Shown here: positions 26,334-35,234 of the stretch, one piece after another
Position numbering within the stretch: the first letter of the stretch is position 1
How the letters are laid out: each line of letters opens with the position of its first letter
Made by a program: the position numbers and the translations under genes
Notes under the pieces: model-generated
What the model saw: only the letters and a program-made list of their open reading frames with translations
The model's database searches: none
What the model was told of the DNA's origin: nothing
Source of the DNA: an uncultured Flavobacteriales bacterium
GTDB lineage: Bacteria > Bacteroidota > Bacteroidia > Flavobacteriales_E > Vicingaceae
Direction: 5' to 3'
Assembly (NCBI GenBank): GCA_913048175.1
Contig: CAJWVX010000011.1
Coordinates: 1 to 41,932, forward strand
DNA length: 41,932 nt

Positions 26334-27383
26334 CTACATTTGAATATTGTTCTTATTTTCAAACGGTTCAGGAATGCTATTCGCATCCTCGTCAATAATC
26401 TGAAGAATATCTCTAGTAATTCCTCTAGCTATATTAGAAATAGGAACATCGTTCGGTGATCCTTCAAAAGGGTTTTCTCCCGCTAAACCAATCCGAAGCA
26501 TCGTATTAAACACCCAAATAACAATAACAGTGAAAGGAATATTTAACCAAACAAAGTAATTACCAACAAATGGATTTGTTACTGCTATATCTACTCCCAT
26601 ACTTGCAAAAGCAGGAATAATTGCCATTGGTAACAAATACATAAATATATGTACAAAATGATAACCAATACTACCATATTGCTTTGGGTAAGGGAAGTTT
26701 TTAATTCGCTCTGATTTTCCCTGAAGTGCCGTTAACTCTTGCAACATCTTTTGCAAGTTTAGTAAGGTAAAATCCCACAACTTCTTTTCATCGGTCAATC
26801 TTCGCAAGTGTTTAGATTGCAAGCTGATTATCGCATTCGGTTTATTATCGTTTTTCAAAACAAAATCCAACTCTACTTTTGAAAGATAAGGAGTAATCTC
26901 ATCCTCTAACGAAGTTTTATATTCAGGAACATTATATTGAGTCAACTTCTTTTTACCATCAATCTCATAAGTTGCTTCCCAAACCTTTTTAGTACGCATA
27001 GCATAACGCAAGGAAGTTAACCAAGCAATATGCCTATTTGTAATCTCTCTAATAGTTTCTTTCTCTTCCTTTTTACCTTCCGGATTATGTAAATAAAAAC
27101 TATCTCTTACAGTTATTACAAAACTTCTTGATGAATTCACAATACCTCCCCAAATTTTTCTAGCCTCCCAAATTCTATCATAAGCAGCATTATTTTGAAA
27201 ACCAATTAAAAAAGCAACCGCAGTACCAATAAGTCCAACGGGAGCTAAAGGCACTTGCAGCCAATGTATACTAAGCACTTCGTAGAGCACAGTAACAACA
27301 GTAGCTAAAATAAAGAAAAACAGTAATTCCTTTCTTGTCCAGATTAAAACATTCTTAAAAGAAAATCTTCTTAATATGTACAT
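26334..27383 (-). CDS. Bestrophin family channel-like membrane protein
   Basis: A 349-residue protein of the bestrophin/RFP-TM (UPF0187) family. It has N-terminal membrane segments (about 17-60), the block GLIGTAVAFLIGFQNNAAYDR followed by WEARKIWGGIVNSSRSF, a cytosolic helical middle, and C-terminal membrane segments (about 235-300) leading into the EGSPNDVPISNIARGITRDI tail. Bacterial homologues form pentameric anion or cation channels. It lies 65 bases downstream of a small membrane ORF that is coupled to the TonB receptor, so it may share that transcript; no iron box of its own is visible. Confidence 0.88.
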   Translation of the reverse strand: MYILRRFSFKNVLIWTRKELLFFFILATVVTVLYEVLSIHWLQVPLAPVGLIGTAVAFLIGFQNNAAYDRIWEARKIWGGIVNSSRSFVITVRDSFYLHNPEGKKEEKETIREITNRHIAWLTSLRYAMRTKKVWEATYEIDGKKKLTQYNVPEYKTSLEDEITPYLSKVELDFVLKNDNKPNAIISLQSKHLRRLTDEKKLWDFTLLNLQKMLQELTALQGKSERIKNFPYPKQYGSIGYHFVHIFMYLLPMAIIPAFASMGVDIAVTNPFVGNYFVWLNIPFTVIVIWVFNTMLRIGLAGENPFEGSPNDVPISNIARGITRDILQIIDEDANSIPEPFENKNNIQM

Positions 27384-27448
27384 ATACTATCTTTTGTTAG
27401 AGGTTATAAAAAATGAAACATAATATTACTAAATAAAAGGATTCAATT

Positions 27449-27619
27449 CTATAGTGAAAGAATTCCTTTTACAGCGAGTAATGTTAACCCAAGAACACCA
27501 ATAAGAGCTCCAAAAAAACTTTTAACAAAAGTATAACCATTTGCTTTTTGATAATTGGCTATTAAATACGCAATTAGAATATCTACTATAAAAATAATTA
27601 GCCAAGTAGAAGTATCCAT
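27449..27619 (-). CDS. Small two-segment membrane protein coupled to the TonB receptor
   Basis: A 56-residue ORF not obvious by length. Its ATG (27619-27617) shares its first base with the stop codon of the TonB receptor (TAATG), so it is positioned for translational coupling. The product has two hydrophobic segments, WLIIFIVDILIAYLIA (about 6-21) and SFFGALIGVLGLTLLAV (about 35-51), joined by NYQKANGYTFVK with two basic residues. It resembles small inner-membrane proteins with a YLIA...KGxxxxxxFFxG pattern, but I cannot name a family. The exact coupling and clean hydropathy support it being real. Confidence 0.6.
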   Translation of the reverse strand: MDTSTWLIIFIVDILIAYLIANYQKANGYTFVKSFFGALIGVLGLTLLAVKGILSL

Positions 27620-30090
27620 TATATTTTTAGCTGAATGGTAAAATAGTAATTTCTAATAGCTGAAGGTATTATTCCTGGACCAGGATAACCTATTGCTCTT
27701 CTTGTAAAATAACTTTCATTGCTTAAATTATTGATACCTGCTTCAAACTGAATTTGTTTTAAATTATATGTTAGAGATAAATCCATTACTGAATAAGATG
27801 GGATTACTCCAATAATAGCATTTGGTATAAATATTAAATTTCCATTAACATCTTTACCTGCATTTGTTGCATCAGAATATTGTTCTTGAACATAAGAATA
27901 CTGATAGCTAATAGAAAAGCCTTTATATGAAAATGTTGCACCAGTTTTTATATTAACAGGAGGAACAAATTCGACCAATTTATTGTTAAAAGCACTAATT
28001 TGACTATTGGTATATTTTGCACTAATATAAGAAGCATTTACAAATGTTCTAAAAGAGAATTTACTTGTATCTGAAAATAATATTTTACACCAATCCATTT
28101 CAACAACGGCTTCAACTCCCATTATATTGGCTTTTGAAACATTTGTTCGGTAGCGATAAACGATAAAGGTTTGTTCATCTTTCTTATCTACCGATCCTAT
28201 TCTATTGTCATACAACAACATAAACCCCGAAACATCATAACTCAATTTATTCGATACAACACCTCTAACACCTAAATCAAAATTATAGCCCGTTTCATCC
28301 TTTAAATCAGGATCTATTCTAAAATTTCTGTTTCTAATTTGCATATCCGTAAAATTAATGCTTCGGTAATTTTGAGTGAAATTAGCATACATATCAACGG
28401 TTTCATTAAATTTATAATTTAATCCCAAACCGCCTATTACAAAAGACCTTGTATTTTCACGTGATTCATTCCAAGTAGCATCAAAAATCGGATTTTGAGC
28501 TAAATCATATACAATCTGCCTATAACTTCCTTCTGCTTTTGTTTTAATATATTCAAATCTTAACCCTGGTGTTATACTCAACCTTTTTCCAAACCTAAAA
28601 ATATGCTCTACAAAAGCAGAATAATTGGTACTTGGAAATTCATAATCTGATCCTTCTAATTCATCCGGACTATTAAAGGTAAAATGTGGGAGGCTAGTTG
28701 TGTCTGCTGCTCCTTGCATACTGCGATTGAAACCCTTATAAAAACGACCTCCTAAAACAAAAGCCCAAGTACTTTTTCCTACATCATAAAGTTTTAGTAA
28801 CCTGGTTTCATTTCCCCAGTTTTTAAAGTCTCCGGTTATTAAATTTCTTTCTTCTGATGAATTATCTGTTCTACTGATATTTCCTAAAACACCCAAGGCT
28901 TTTCTCGAAGCATAAAGTCCAAAAAATTGTGTTTTTATTTTTGTTTTGGGCGAAAATTCATAATTAAAAGAAGACGCAAATAAATTCCAATCCACCTCAA
29001 ACCAGTTTCTTTCTCTTTTAGATTGAATCGGATCTTTATAAAACTCCTTGTCTGTTAATCCGCCTGGTTGTTGCGCCAAGTAATGCATTTTAGTATACTC
29101 AATATTTACAGTGACTTTTTCAGATAATTGATTGCTTATGTTCATTGCTCCCGAGTACACTTCAAAACCAGAATTTGGTCTAAATTCATTTCCTTTTTTT
29201 AACTGAAAATACCCATATCCTTTCCATGAACCTTCTTTAACCCCTATACTCATAAAGGAGTTGTTTAGATTGAAGGATCCTTTAGTGTGTCTGTAAATTA
29301 CTTCTAAATCCTTGTCTACCGGCCCATCATGCAATTTAAAATTAATTAAACCACCAAACTGAGTACCAAATTGCAGCGATGCTGCTCCCCTAACCATTTG
29401 TATTTCTTTAATAGCTTCGGCTGGTGGAGAATAATAACTTTCAGGATAACCCAAAGCATCTGCACTAATATCATATCCATTTTGGCGCGTATTAAAATTT
29501 GATGTTCTATTCGGATTTAGACCTCTACCTCCTATTCCAAGTTGAAGACCAGCACCATCACTTTCCCAAATATTTAATCCTGGTATTCTTGAATAAATCT
29601 GTCTACCTTGATTGGTTGCTTTATTGGCATCAATCTGTGCCATTTGAATCACTTCATTTTTTTTCCCTTCACTAATGATTACGCCTTCTATAGAACGCAT
29701 TCTTTTCATATAGCCAACACCTTGCTTTTTATCTATAACCTCAAAAGCATCTAAATCTTCAGTTTTAGGTTTAAGCGTAGCACTAATTTTCAACTTAGTC
29801 TTATCAAGATGTATTGTTTTTTCTTGTTTACTATAGCCTATAAACTGAAATACTAAGGTATAATCACCATAAGGTACGTCTTTTAAATCATACTGCCCTT
29901 TATCGTTGGTTTGAGTAGATTGATTTGTCTCCAACAAATATACCGTACAGTAAGGCATTTTATCATTGCCATCTGATTTTACAATACCCGAAATTGAACC
30001 TGTATTTTCAGCAAATAAAAAGGTTGGTAATATAAAAAATATTACCAAAATATTTAAATTAAGTGTTTTTATGTATTTAAAGTTAATCAT
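27619..30090 (-). CDS. TonB-dependent outer-membrane receptor (FecA-like) with carboxypeptidase-regulatory-like domain
   Basis: An outer-membrane receptor of about 823 residues. After a signal peptide (ending near LFAENTG) comes a CarboxypepD_reg-like beta domain (GSISGIVKSDG to TLKPKTED). The plug follows with GLNIWESDGAGLQLGIGGRG, SADALGYPESYYSPPAEAIK and MVRGAASLQFGTQFGGLINF, and then a 22-strand barrel ending YYFTIQLKI. The plug wording resembles ferric-citrate (FecA-type) receptors. The ATG at 30090 overlaps the stop of the upstream imelysin by 8 bases (ATGATTAA), so the lipoprotein and the receptor are made together. No TonB box was identified with certainty. Iron import is inferred from context. 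Confidence 0.92.
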   Translation of the reverse strand: MINFKYIKTLNLNILVIFFILPTFLFAENTGSISGIVKSDGNDKMPYCTVYLLETNQSTQTNDKGQYDLKDVPYGDYTLVFQFIGYSKQEKTIHLDKTKLKISATLKPKTEDLDAFEVIDKKQGVGYMKRMRSIEGVIISEGKKNEVIQMAQIDANKATNQGRQIYSRIPGLNIWESDGAGLQLGIGGRGLNPNRTSNFNTRQNGYDISADALGYPESYYSPPAEAIKEIQMVRGAASLQFGTQFGGLINFKLHDGPVDKDLEVIYRHTKGSFNLNNSFMSIGVKEGSWKGYGYFQLKKGNEFRPNSGFEVYSGAMNISNQLSEKVTVNIEYTKMHYLAQQPGGLTDKEFYKDPIQSKRERNWFEVDWNLFASSFNYEFSPKTKIKTQFFGLYASRKALGVLGNISRTDNSSEERNLITGDFKNWGNETRLLKLYDVGKSTWAFVLGGRFYKGFNRSMQGAADTTSLPHFTFNSPDELEGSDYEFPSTNYSAFVEHIFRFGKRLSITPGLRFEYIKTKAEGSYRQIVYDLAQNPIFDATWNESRENTRSFVIGGLGLNYKFNETVDMYANFTQNYRSINFTDMQIRNRNFRIDPDLKDETGYNFDLGVRGVVSNKLSYDVSGFMLLYDNRIGSVDKKDEQTFIVYRYRTNVSKANIMGVEAVVEMDWCKILFSDTSKFSFRTFVNASYISAKYTNSQISAFNNKLVEFVPPVNIKTGATFSYKGFSISYQYSYVQEQYSDATNAGKDVNGNLIFIPNAIIGVIPSYSVMDLSLTYNLKQIQFEAGINNLSNESYFTRRAIGYPGPGIIPSAIRNYYFTIQLKI

Positions 30091-31231
30091 TTTCGTAAAT
30101 AGGACAAAACACTTCCAAAGAATTTGACATATCAACTTTTAGATAAACTAACATTTGTTGCATTTTTTCATAAAGTACAGCAACACCAGAGCTATTGGTT
30201 AATACTTCATTACTTAGTGGATCGTTAATATTAGCTAATTCTAACCGAATAGTTTCAAATTGGTTATTAATGACTGCTTGTAAGTCTTGGCCATCTGTTT
30301 TGGCTTTTAAAAACGTCATATAATCATCTAATCCTTCTCCCGTAATATTTGTAACATAGTTATTGCCATTAATAAATGTTTGCATCGCGTTTAATGATCT
30401 GAATAAAAATGGCAATGATTTTTCATAATATAAAGCCTCTACATGATTAGGCATGGCCATTGGATTAAAATCATCTATTCCTAGGGGTATACCAATTTTA
30501 CCAAGTCTTACAGAATATACATAATGATGATTTATAGCACAAACCATATCAAATATGCCAATAACCTCACCATTATTTCCATTATTATTAATGAATGAAT
30601 TGGTATAAGAACCTTGCCATTCATTATTTACAAAGTTTGCGTTGTTCTCTAACACATCAACAATATCTAAAAGGTAAACTCTAGCATTAGCCGTGTTGGA
30701 GAAATAATTAACAATACCTGCATCATTTGATGACACTCCATTTATTAAAAAATCTAAGGCTTGAAAGCCTGCAGCTCGGTAATTTGGATTCAACTGTAAG
30801 TTGTATGATCCAGATGAAATATTACTGCTAATTAAAGTCGTATCAGTTGGAAATGAATTGGTTTTATAACTTGAAAATTTAGCTGGTCCAAAATCTAAAA
30901 AAGCCACATCTTGCCATACCAACAAGGCGTTTTCCCACTTTATTCTTAAGTTTTGCAATGCCGCTTCGGTAAGGGTGTTATTAAAATTTACAATCTCGCT
31001 TTTTAATTCCGTAACTTTTAATAAATACTCACTGTAAGCAGGCTTAATATATCCATTGGCATAATTGGTTAATAATGCCTTACTATTATATTCCTCTTCC
31101 ACCGCAGGTTGACTTTGAGGCAATATTTTTTCCTCTTCGTCTTCTTTACTGCACCCAACTACAATTACTAGACTAAGTAAAATTAGTACTAATGACAAAT
31201 TCCAAGGTAAACAATTGTTATTATTTTTCAT
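30083..31231 (-). CDS. Imelysin-family lipoprotein (paralogue 4)
   Basis: A 382-residue lipoprotein: lipobox VVGCSKEDEEE with C27 and an acidic post-cysteine stretch typical of surface-exported Bacteroidota lipoproteins. The imelysin-type all-helical domain follows from about residue 48 (ALLTNYANGYIKPAYSEY, WENALLVWQDVAFLDFGPA). At the position of the family GxHxxE metal motif it has GFQALD (G155-D160), with His replaced by Gln and Glu by Asp. It is clearly a duplicate of the next gene upstream. It shares 8 bases with the TonB receptor gene and so is the receptor's likely surface partner. Confidence 0.88.
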   Translation of the reverse strand: MKNNNNCLPWNLSLVLILLSLVIVVGCSKEDEEEKILPQSQPAVEEEYNSKALLTNYANGYIKPAYSEYLLKVTELKSEIVNFNNTLTEAALQNLRIKWENALLVWQDVAFLDFGPAKFSSYKTNSFPTDTTLISSNISSGSYNLQLNPNYRAAGFQALDFLINGVSSNDAGIVNYFSNTANARVYLLDIVDVLENNANFVNNEWQGSYTNSFINNNGNNGEVIGIFDMVCAINHHYVYSVRLGKIGIPLGIDDFNPMAMPNHVEALYYEKSLPFLFRSLNAMQTFINGNNYVTNITGEGLDDYMTFLKAKTDGQDLQAVINNQFETIRLELANINDPLSNEVLTNSSGVAVLYEKMQQMLVYLKVDMSNSLEVFCPIYEND

Positions 31232-31292
31232 ATTGCTAGCTGTTAATAATAATTAATATCTGTTTTAAAAAAATTCTTATTTATAAATAATA

Positions 31293-31316
31293 CAGGGTTG
31301 GATAGAACCAACCCTG
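31293..31316 (-). terminator. Intercistronic hairpin between imelysin paralogues
   Basis: A 9-bp GC-containing stem (CAGGGTTGG at 31293-31301, complement at 31308-31316, loop of 6). The T stretch on the minus strand (31267-31274) begins some 19 bases further on, so it is a weak terminator or a transcript-processing stem. Confidence 0.55.
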
Positions 31317-31348
31317 ATTTTAGAATAAACTAAATCCTTGCAAAAGTA
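31317..31348 (-). promoter_or_regulatory. Possible promoter with degenerate iron box
   Basis: A -7 element TACTTTTG (31348-31341) with, 5 bases downstream, TTTAGAAT-AAA-CTAAAT (31319-31335). This resembles the 21-bp operators further right, but its half-sites are one base closer. No TTG is found at 20 bases. It is a candidate control point for the imelysin-TonB receptor pair. Confidence 0.35.
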
Positions 31349-31438
31349 GTTAGTTCATATTGTTCTTCGTAATTAATTATTCTTGTATTATAAATTTATT
31401 TTAAAATCTGTTCATAAAGTTTCTCTATGATTCCAAAA

Positions 31439-32584
31439 TCAATCTCCATCACCACTGTCATAGGTAATTATAACTTCTATAGCGTCTGACATATCAACTT
31501 TTATATAAGCCACCATCTGCTGTATTTTTTCATAAAGACTAGTCAGAGCCGGATTATTAGCGCTTACCTCATTAGCTAATGGATCATTAATATTTGCCAA
31601 TTCTGCGTTAATAGTTGAAAATTGGTTATTAATAACCGTTTGTAAAGGCTGACCACCAGTTTGACCGTTTACAAATGAAATATAATCATCAAATCCTATA
31701 CCTGTTGCACTATTGGCGTAAGCATTACCATTAATAAATGTTTGCAAAGAACTTAAAGATCGATAAAGATAAGGTAAAGACTGGCCGTGATAGTAGGCCT
31801 CAACTTTCTCTGGGAATGTTTCAGTCGTAAAAGTATCAAAAACATTTAATGGAATTCCTAATTTTCCGCTTCTAAGATATTTCTCGTAATGTAAATTTAT
31901 AGTATTCACAATAAGACTTACAGAGCTTCCATCTGCATTACTGGCACTATTGGCAATAAAGCTAGAAGCGTAAGTTCCAAACCAATCATTTTTTACAGTT
32001 GTTGCATTAACTTTCAACTCATTTACGACATCGGCTAAATAAGTTCTAGCATTTGGTGCATTATTGAAGTAAGAGACTATATCAGCATCATTTGCTGCAA
32101 CTCCATACAATAAATAATCAACAGCCTGAAAACCTTTTGCCGGTATATTAATTAACTGTGCTAGATTGTAACTGCCCGAAGCAATATTATTCTCTATTAC
32201 TGCTGCAGTTATTGGGTAAACATTGGTTTGCCCCCTTAAGCTAATATTTGAAGCCGGACCAAACTCAAGAAAAGAAACATCTTGCCAAGTTAATAGTGCA
32301 TTGTGCCATGCTGTTCTTACGTTAGATAACGAAGACAAATCTAATGAAGTATTAAATGAACTAACTGCATTTTCTAAAGCAACAACCTGAGATTCATATT
32401 CAGTGTATGCTGGTTTAATGTATTGATTAGCATAGTTGGTTAACAAAGCTTCTCTATCAAACGCATCAGGACTTTGTTCTAAAAGAACAACATCATCTTC
32501 ATCTTTACTACAACCAGTTGTAAAAATAGTTATAGCAACAATTGCCGACAAGGATAATTTAGTTATTACAGATTTTTTTTTCAT
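31439..32584 (-). CDS. Imelysin-family lipoprotein (paralogue 3)
   Basis: A 381-residue lipoprotein (lipobox TTGCSKDEDD, C25). It aligns along its length with the downstream paralogue: ALLTNYANQYIKPAYTEY, WHNALLTWQDVSFLEFGPA, INNQFSTINAELANINDPLANEV. The metal-motif position reads GFQAVD (G151-D156), again lacking His. It ends in DSGDGD, a tail echoed by the paralogue at 34077 (GNDGD). A hairpin precedes it (32604-32645) and another follows. No -7 element is seen ahead of it, so it may rely on read-through from the DUF4856 gene. Confidence 0.88.
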   Translation of the reverse strand: MKKKSVITKLSLSAIVAITIFTTGCSKDEDDVVLLEQSPDAFDREALLTNYANQYIKPAYTEYESQVVALENAVSSFNTSLDLSSLSNVRTAWHNALLTWQDVSFLEFGPASNISLRGQTNVYPITAAVIENNIASGSYNLAQLINIPAKGFQAVDYLLYGVAANDADIVSYFNNAPNARTYLADVVNELKVNATTVKNDWFGTYASSFIANSASNADGSSVSLIVNTINLHYEKYLRSGKLGIPLNVFDTFTTETFPEKVEAYYHGQSLPYLYRSLSSLQTFINGNAYANSATGIGFDDYISFVNGQTGGQPLQTVINNQFSTINAELANINDPLANEVSANNPALTSLYEKIQQMVAYIKVDMSDAIEVIITYDSGDGD

Positions 32585-32603
32585 GATTTTTAAATTAAAA
32601 TTT

Positions 32604-32645
32604 AAAACAAATAAGGGTTGAATACATTCAACCCTTATTTGTTTT
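32604..32645 (-). terminator. Perfect long hairpin between DUF4856 and imelysin genes
   Basis: Two 20-base arms (32604-32623 and 32626-32645) are exactly complementary, with a core AAGGGTTGAAT. On the minus strand the stem ends GTTTT with a moderately T-rich continuation. It follows the DUF4856 stop (32702) by 57 bases, so it is a terminator or attenuator for that transcript. Confidence 0.75.
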
Positions 32646-32701
32646 CATATGTATTATATGAATAATATTTTCATGTATTTACTTTTAAAAGTAAAAAAAT
32701 A

Positions 32702-33907
32702 TTAAAGGTTATCTTTGTCGCCAGCTAATCCAGTATTATTAGCAATTAAATCAATAGCAGCATTCAAGTTAGCAAGAGTCACCTGACTAAAGTCAGCACC
32801 TACAAGCAATAAAGCAGAATCGATATCAGCTGCACTCATTCCAGTACCACCAATACAAGGTTGACCATATCTTAAACCATTTATAAATGCCCAAGCTTCA
32901 GATAACTGGTGATTCATCAATGTATTCTCTTGACCAAAGCTATCCTTAGCATCATTCAAATAATGAATTGCAGTTCCTGCCAATACTCTTTCCATTTCAG
33001 TATTAATAATAACTGCCTGTGCATCTCTTGTAGTATAATCTTGATTATCAATGGCAGCTCTACCAGTTCTAAAAGCAGTTGCGATAGCAGTTGCAGAACC
33101 TAAAACAGTTTCTCTACCATCTGCATATTTACCCCAAAAACGGTTTGTACCATTAGTTGGATAATCAAATTCCGATGTAAAATATCCGTAAGCTTCATCC
33201 CAGTGGTGTTGCATATCCGTATATGTTTTCCCAGTTGGAATAGTAGTATTATCATCACTTGAGATATTTGCTAAGTAGTTAGTAGTCATTTGGCTATAAA
33301 ACACTGCAGCCATCAATCCTTTCTCAATTAACTGTGTATACTCTAAACCATTTGCACTTTGCAAATAGCTCTTAGTACCACTGGCATTGCTCCAAACACC
33401 ACCAGTACCATAACTTTCACTAGAGTTATCAACATTCATATTACTTAATGCTGCCATATCATCCATCCAAACCTCAAAAGTTGCTTGTACTGATGGACTA
33501 TTACCAGCTGTTTTACTTTTTAGTTGTTTTGTAGTTGGATTCATTCCAAGCATTGGAACATCAGCCCAAACATAACTATTTGCATTTGCATACATATTCT
33601 TTAATGTTTGCGCATCAACAGTATTTCCTAAAGTTTTCGTGGTATTCATGTAAGCACTCAATTCACTCAACATTTCTAAACGTTGTTGTTGGCCACCAAA
33701 ACTTACTGTATTAGCACTTGCAGCATCTACAAAAGTATAGGTTGTTGGAACGTTGTATGCTGGAGTTGTTGTTCCTGTTGTTGTTGTTGCTGGTGTTACA
33801 GCTACTGGCTCAACAACCTCATCATCTTTAGAACATCCTACTGCCATTAACATTGTACTTGCTAAAAAGACAGTACCTACTTTGTTTAAATTTAACATCA
33901 TTTTCAC
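32702..33907 (-). CDS. DUF4856 lipoprotein
   Basis: A 401-residue lipoprotein (lipobox MAVGCSKDDE, C25), followed by a Thr/Pro linker (about 36-52). The DUF4856 domain spans about 55-395, with the blocks YTFVDAASANTVSFGGQQQR, LEMLSELSAYMNT, MQHHWDEAYGYF and FRTGRAAIDN. DUF4856 proteins regularly accompany imelysin and TonB-receptor genes in Bacteroidota, and a helical iron-related role like that of imelysins is suspected but not proven. It has its own TTG-N20-TACTTTTG promoter and a 21-bp iron-box-like operator 13 bases ahead of the start. Codons at 33905-33896 offer alternative Met starts. Confidence 0.88.
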   Translation of the reverse strand: MKMMLNLNKVGTVFLASTMLMAVGCSKDDEVVEPVAVTPATTTTGTTTPAYNVPTTYTFVDAASANTVSFGGQQQRLEMLSELSAYMNTTKTLGNTVDAQTLKNMYANANSYVWADVPMLGMNPTTKQLKSKTAGNSPSVQATFEVWMDDMAALSNMNVDNSSESYGTGGVWSNASGTKSYLQSANGLEYTQLIEKGLMAAVFYSQMTTNYLANISSDDNTTIPTGKTYTDMQHHWDEAYGYFTSEFDYPTNGTNRFWGKYADGRETVLGSATAIATAFRTGRAAIDNQDYTTRDAQAVIINTEMERVLAGTAIHYLNDAKDSFGQENTLMNHQLSEAWAFINGLRYGQPCIGGTGMSAADIDSALLLVGADFSQVTLANLNAAIDLIANNTGLAGDKDNL

Positions 33908-33919
33908 TTTATTTTACCT

Positions 33920-33940
33920 TATTTAGATTAGTTCTAAATA
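33920..33940. promoter_or_regulatory. Fur-box-like palindromic operator (DUF4856 gene)
   Basis: Half-site TATTTAGA-TT and inverse half-site with one central base (33930); outer 8 of 10 bases match on both sides. It lies between the -7 element and the start codon. It belongs to a set of four such sites. Confidence 0.75.
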
Positions 33941-33946
33941 ACTACA

Positions 33947-33977
33947 CAAAAGTAAACTGAGACTCTAATTCTTACAA
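33947..33977 (-). promoter_or_regulatory. Promoter of the DUF4856 gene
   Basis: On the minus strand TTG (33977-33975), a 20-base spacer, TACTTTTG (33954-33947). The same geometry occurs at 38014-38044 and 41017-41047. Confidence 0.75.
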
Positions 33978-34076
33978 TACCATAAATGTGGTATTCTGTA
34001 TATATTTTAACTTAAACTGTTTCGCGTTATATAAAAGAGATGTTAATATAGAATAAACTTAACACTGCTAACTCGA

Positions 34077-35222
34077 TTAATCTCCATCATTACCACTAAA
34101 GGTAACGATCACATCTGTTGAATTTGCGACATCAAGCCTTAATAAATCATGTAAACTTTTAAAATGATTTAATATATTATTTAATTGAGAAGGTTCGTTT
34201 ATCACTGCCGTTGCTATTGAGTTTGAAGAAATTTGATTGATAGATAACTGAAGACTATCTAACTGCTCCTTTATTGCTGCACTTAATAAATCACTGCCTT
34301 TTTGAGCATTGATTTCATCTAACAAATCACTCACGCTCTTTTCATTCAGATTTTGAGTATCTGCTATCAACCCTTTTTCTAATGCAATTAAGTTTTTCTG
34401 AATATTTGACAAGGAATTTTCACTATTGTAAGATTCTGATAAAGTAGGATCAACATTACCTATAGATGCTCCCATTGGCTTTTCCAATTTTGTAATTATA
34501 ATATAACCCAATAACTCAATTAAATTATTTAGATGAACATTAAAACTTCCACTAATTTCGTTTTGAGTGTGGTTAATAAATTCCTGGTAATAGTTCCCTT
34601 CGTTTATATTCCAAATCGAATCAATTTTTGATACTTTATCTAAAAGATTAACAGCTAAAGCATTTAAATATTGTTTTCGTCTGTATTGATAATTAGAACT
34701 ATTAAAACTATCTAACACACTTTGGTTACCATAATCTATACTAAAAATAAAATTTTCTATTGCTGGCAATCCTTTAACGGTTGAGCCTTTAGAGTCTAAA
34801 TAAACACTATTAATAGAATCAGATCCAATAAGCACATTATCAATAAATACTAAATTTGATGGCCAAACATCTATTGAAAAAAGTAAATATTGATTCTTTA
34901 CAGGACCAATATTATACAAACAATTTTGTTCCCATTGATCCTGAACTGTTTTCCAATTATTTTGAAGAATTAGTAAGTTAGATAGATTAGAATTATTAGT
35001 AAATGCTGATGAACTTAACTTCAGAGTTAATGCCTTATCAACCAATAATTGATTATTTGGTAGAATAACATTATCTGCTAAATTGCTTAAAATTTCTTTC
35101 TTAAACTGATCATTATTTGTCGCTATATTGGATGATTCATTTGTTGACTCTATAGTTTGATCTTTGCTACAACTCAAAAAACAAAATGTGGTAATAAAAA
35201 AAATGATTATTATCTTACTCAT
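34077..35222 (-). CDS. Imelysin-family lipoprotein (paralogue 2), divergent
   Basis: A 381-residue lipoprotein (lipobox FLSCSKDQ, C18). The imelysin-like region is recognisable by FKKEILSNLADNVILPNNQL, WKTVQDQWEQNCLYNIGPV and YRRKQYLNALAVNLLDKV. The metal motif position reads GLPAIE (G151-E156): Glu kept, His replaced by Pro. It ends FSGNDGD. It starts 12 bases after the di-haem oxidoreductase gene and so belongs to that operon. Possibly it is a scaffold or a binder of another ligand, since the His ligand is gone. Confidence 0.85.
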   Translation of the reverse strand: MSKIIIIFFITTFCFLSCSKDQTIESTNESSNIATNNDQFKKEILSNLADNVILPNNQLLVDKALTLKLSSSAFTNNSNLSNLLILQNNWKTVQDQWEQNCLYNIGPVKNQYLLFSIDVWPSNLVFIDNVLIGSDSINSVYLDSKGSTVKGLPAIENFIFSIDYGNQSVLDSFNSSNYQYRRKQYLNALAVNLLDKVSKIDSIWNINEGNYYQEFINHTQNEISGSFNVHLNNLIELLGYIIITKLEKPMGASIGNVDPTLSESYNSENSLSNIQKNLIALEKGLIADTQNLNEKSVSDLLDEINAQKGSDLLSAAIKEQLDSLQLSINQISSNSIATAVINEPSQLNNILNHFKSLHDLLRLDVANSTDVIVTFSGNDGD

Positions 35223-35234
35223 ATCTATATTAAA

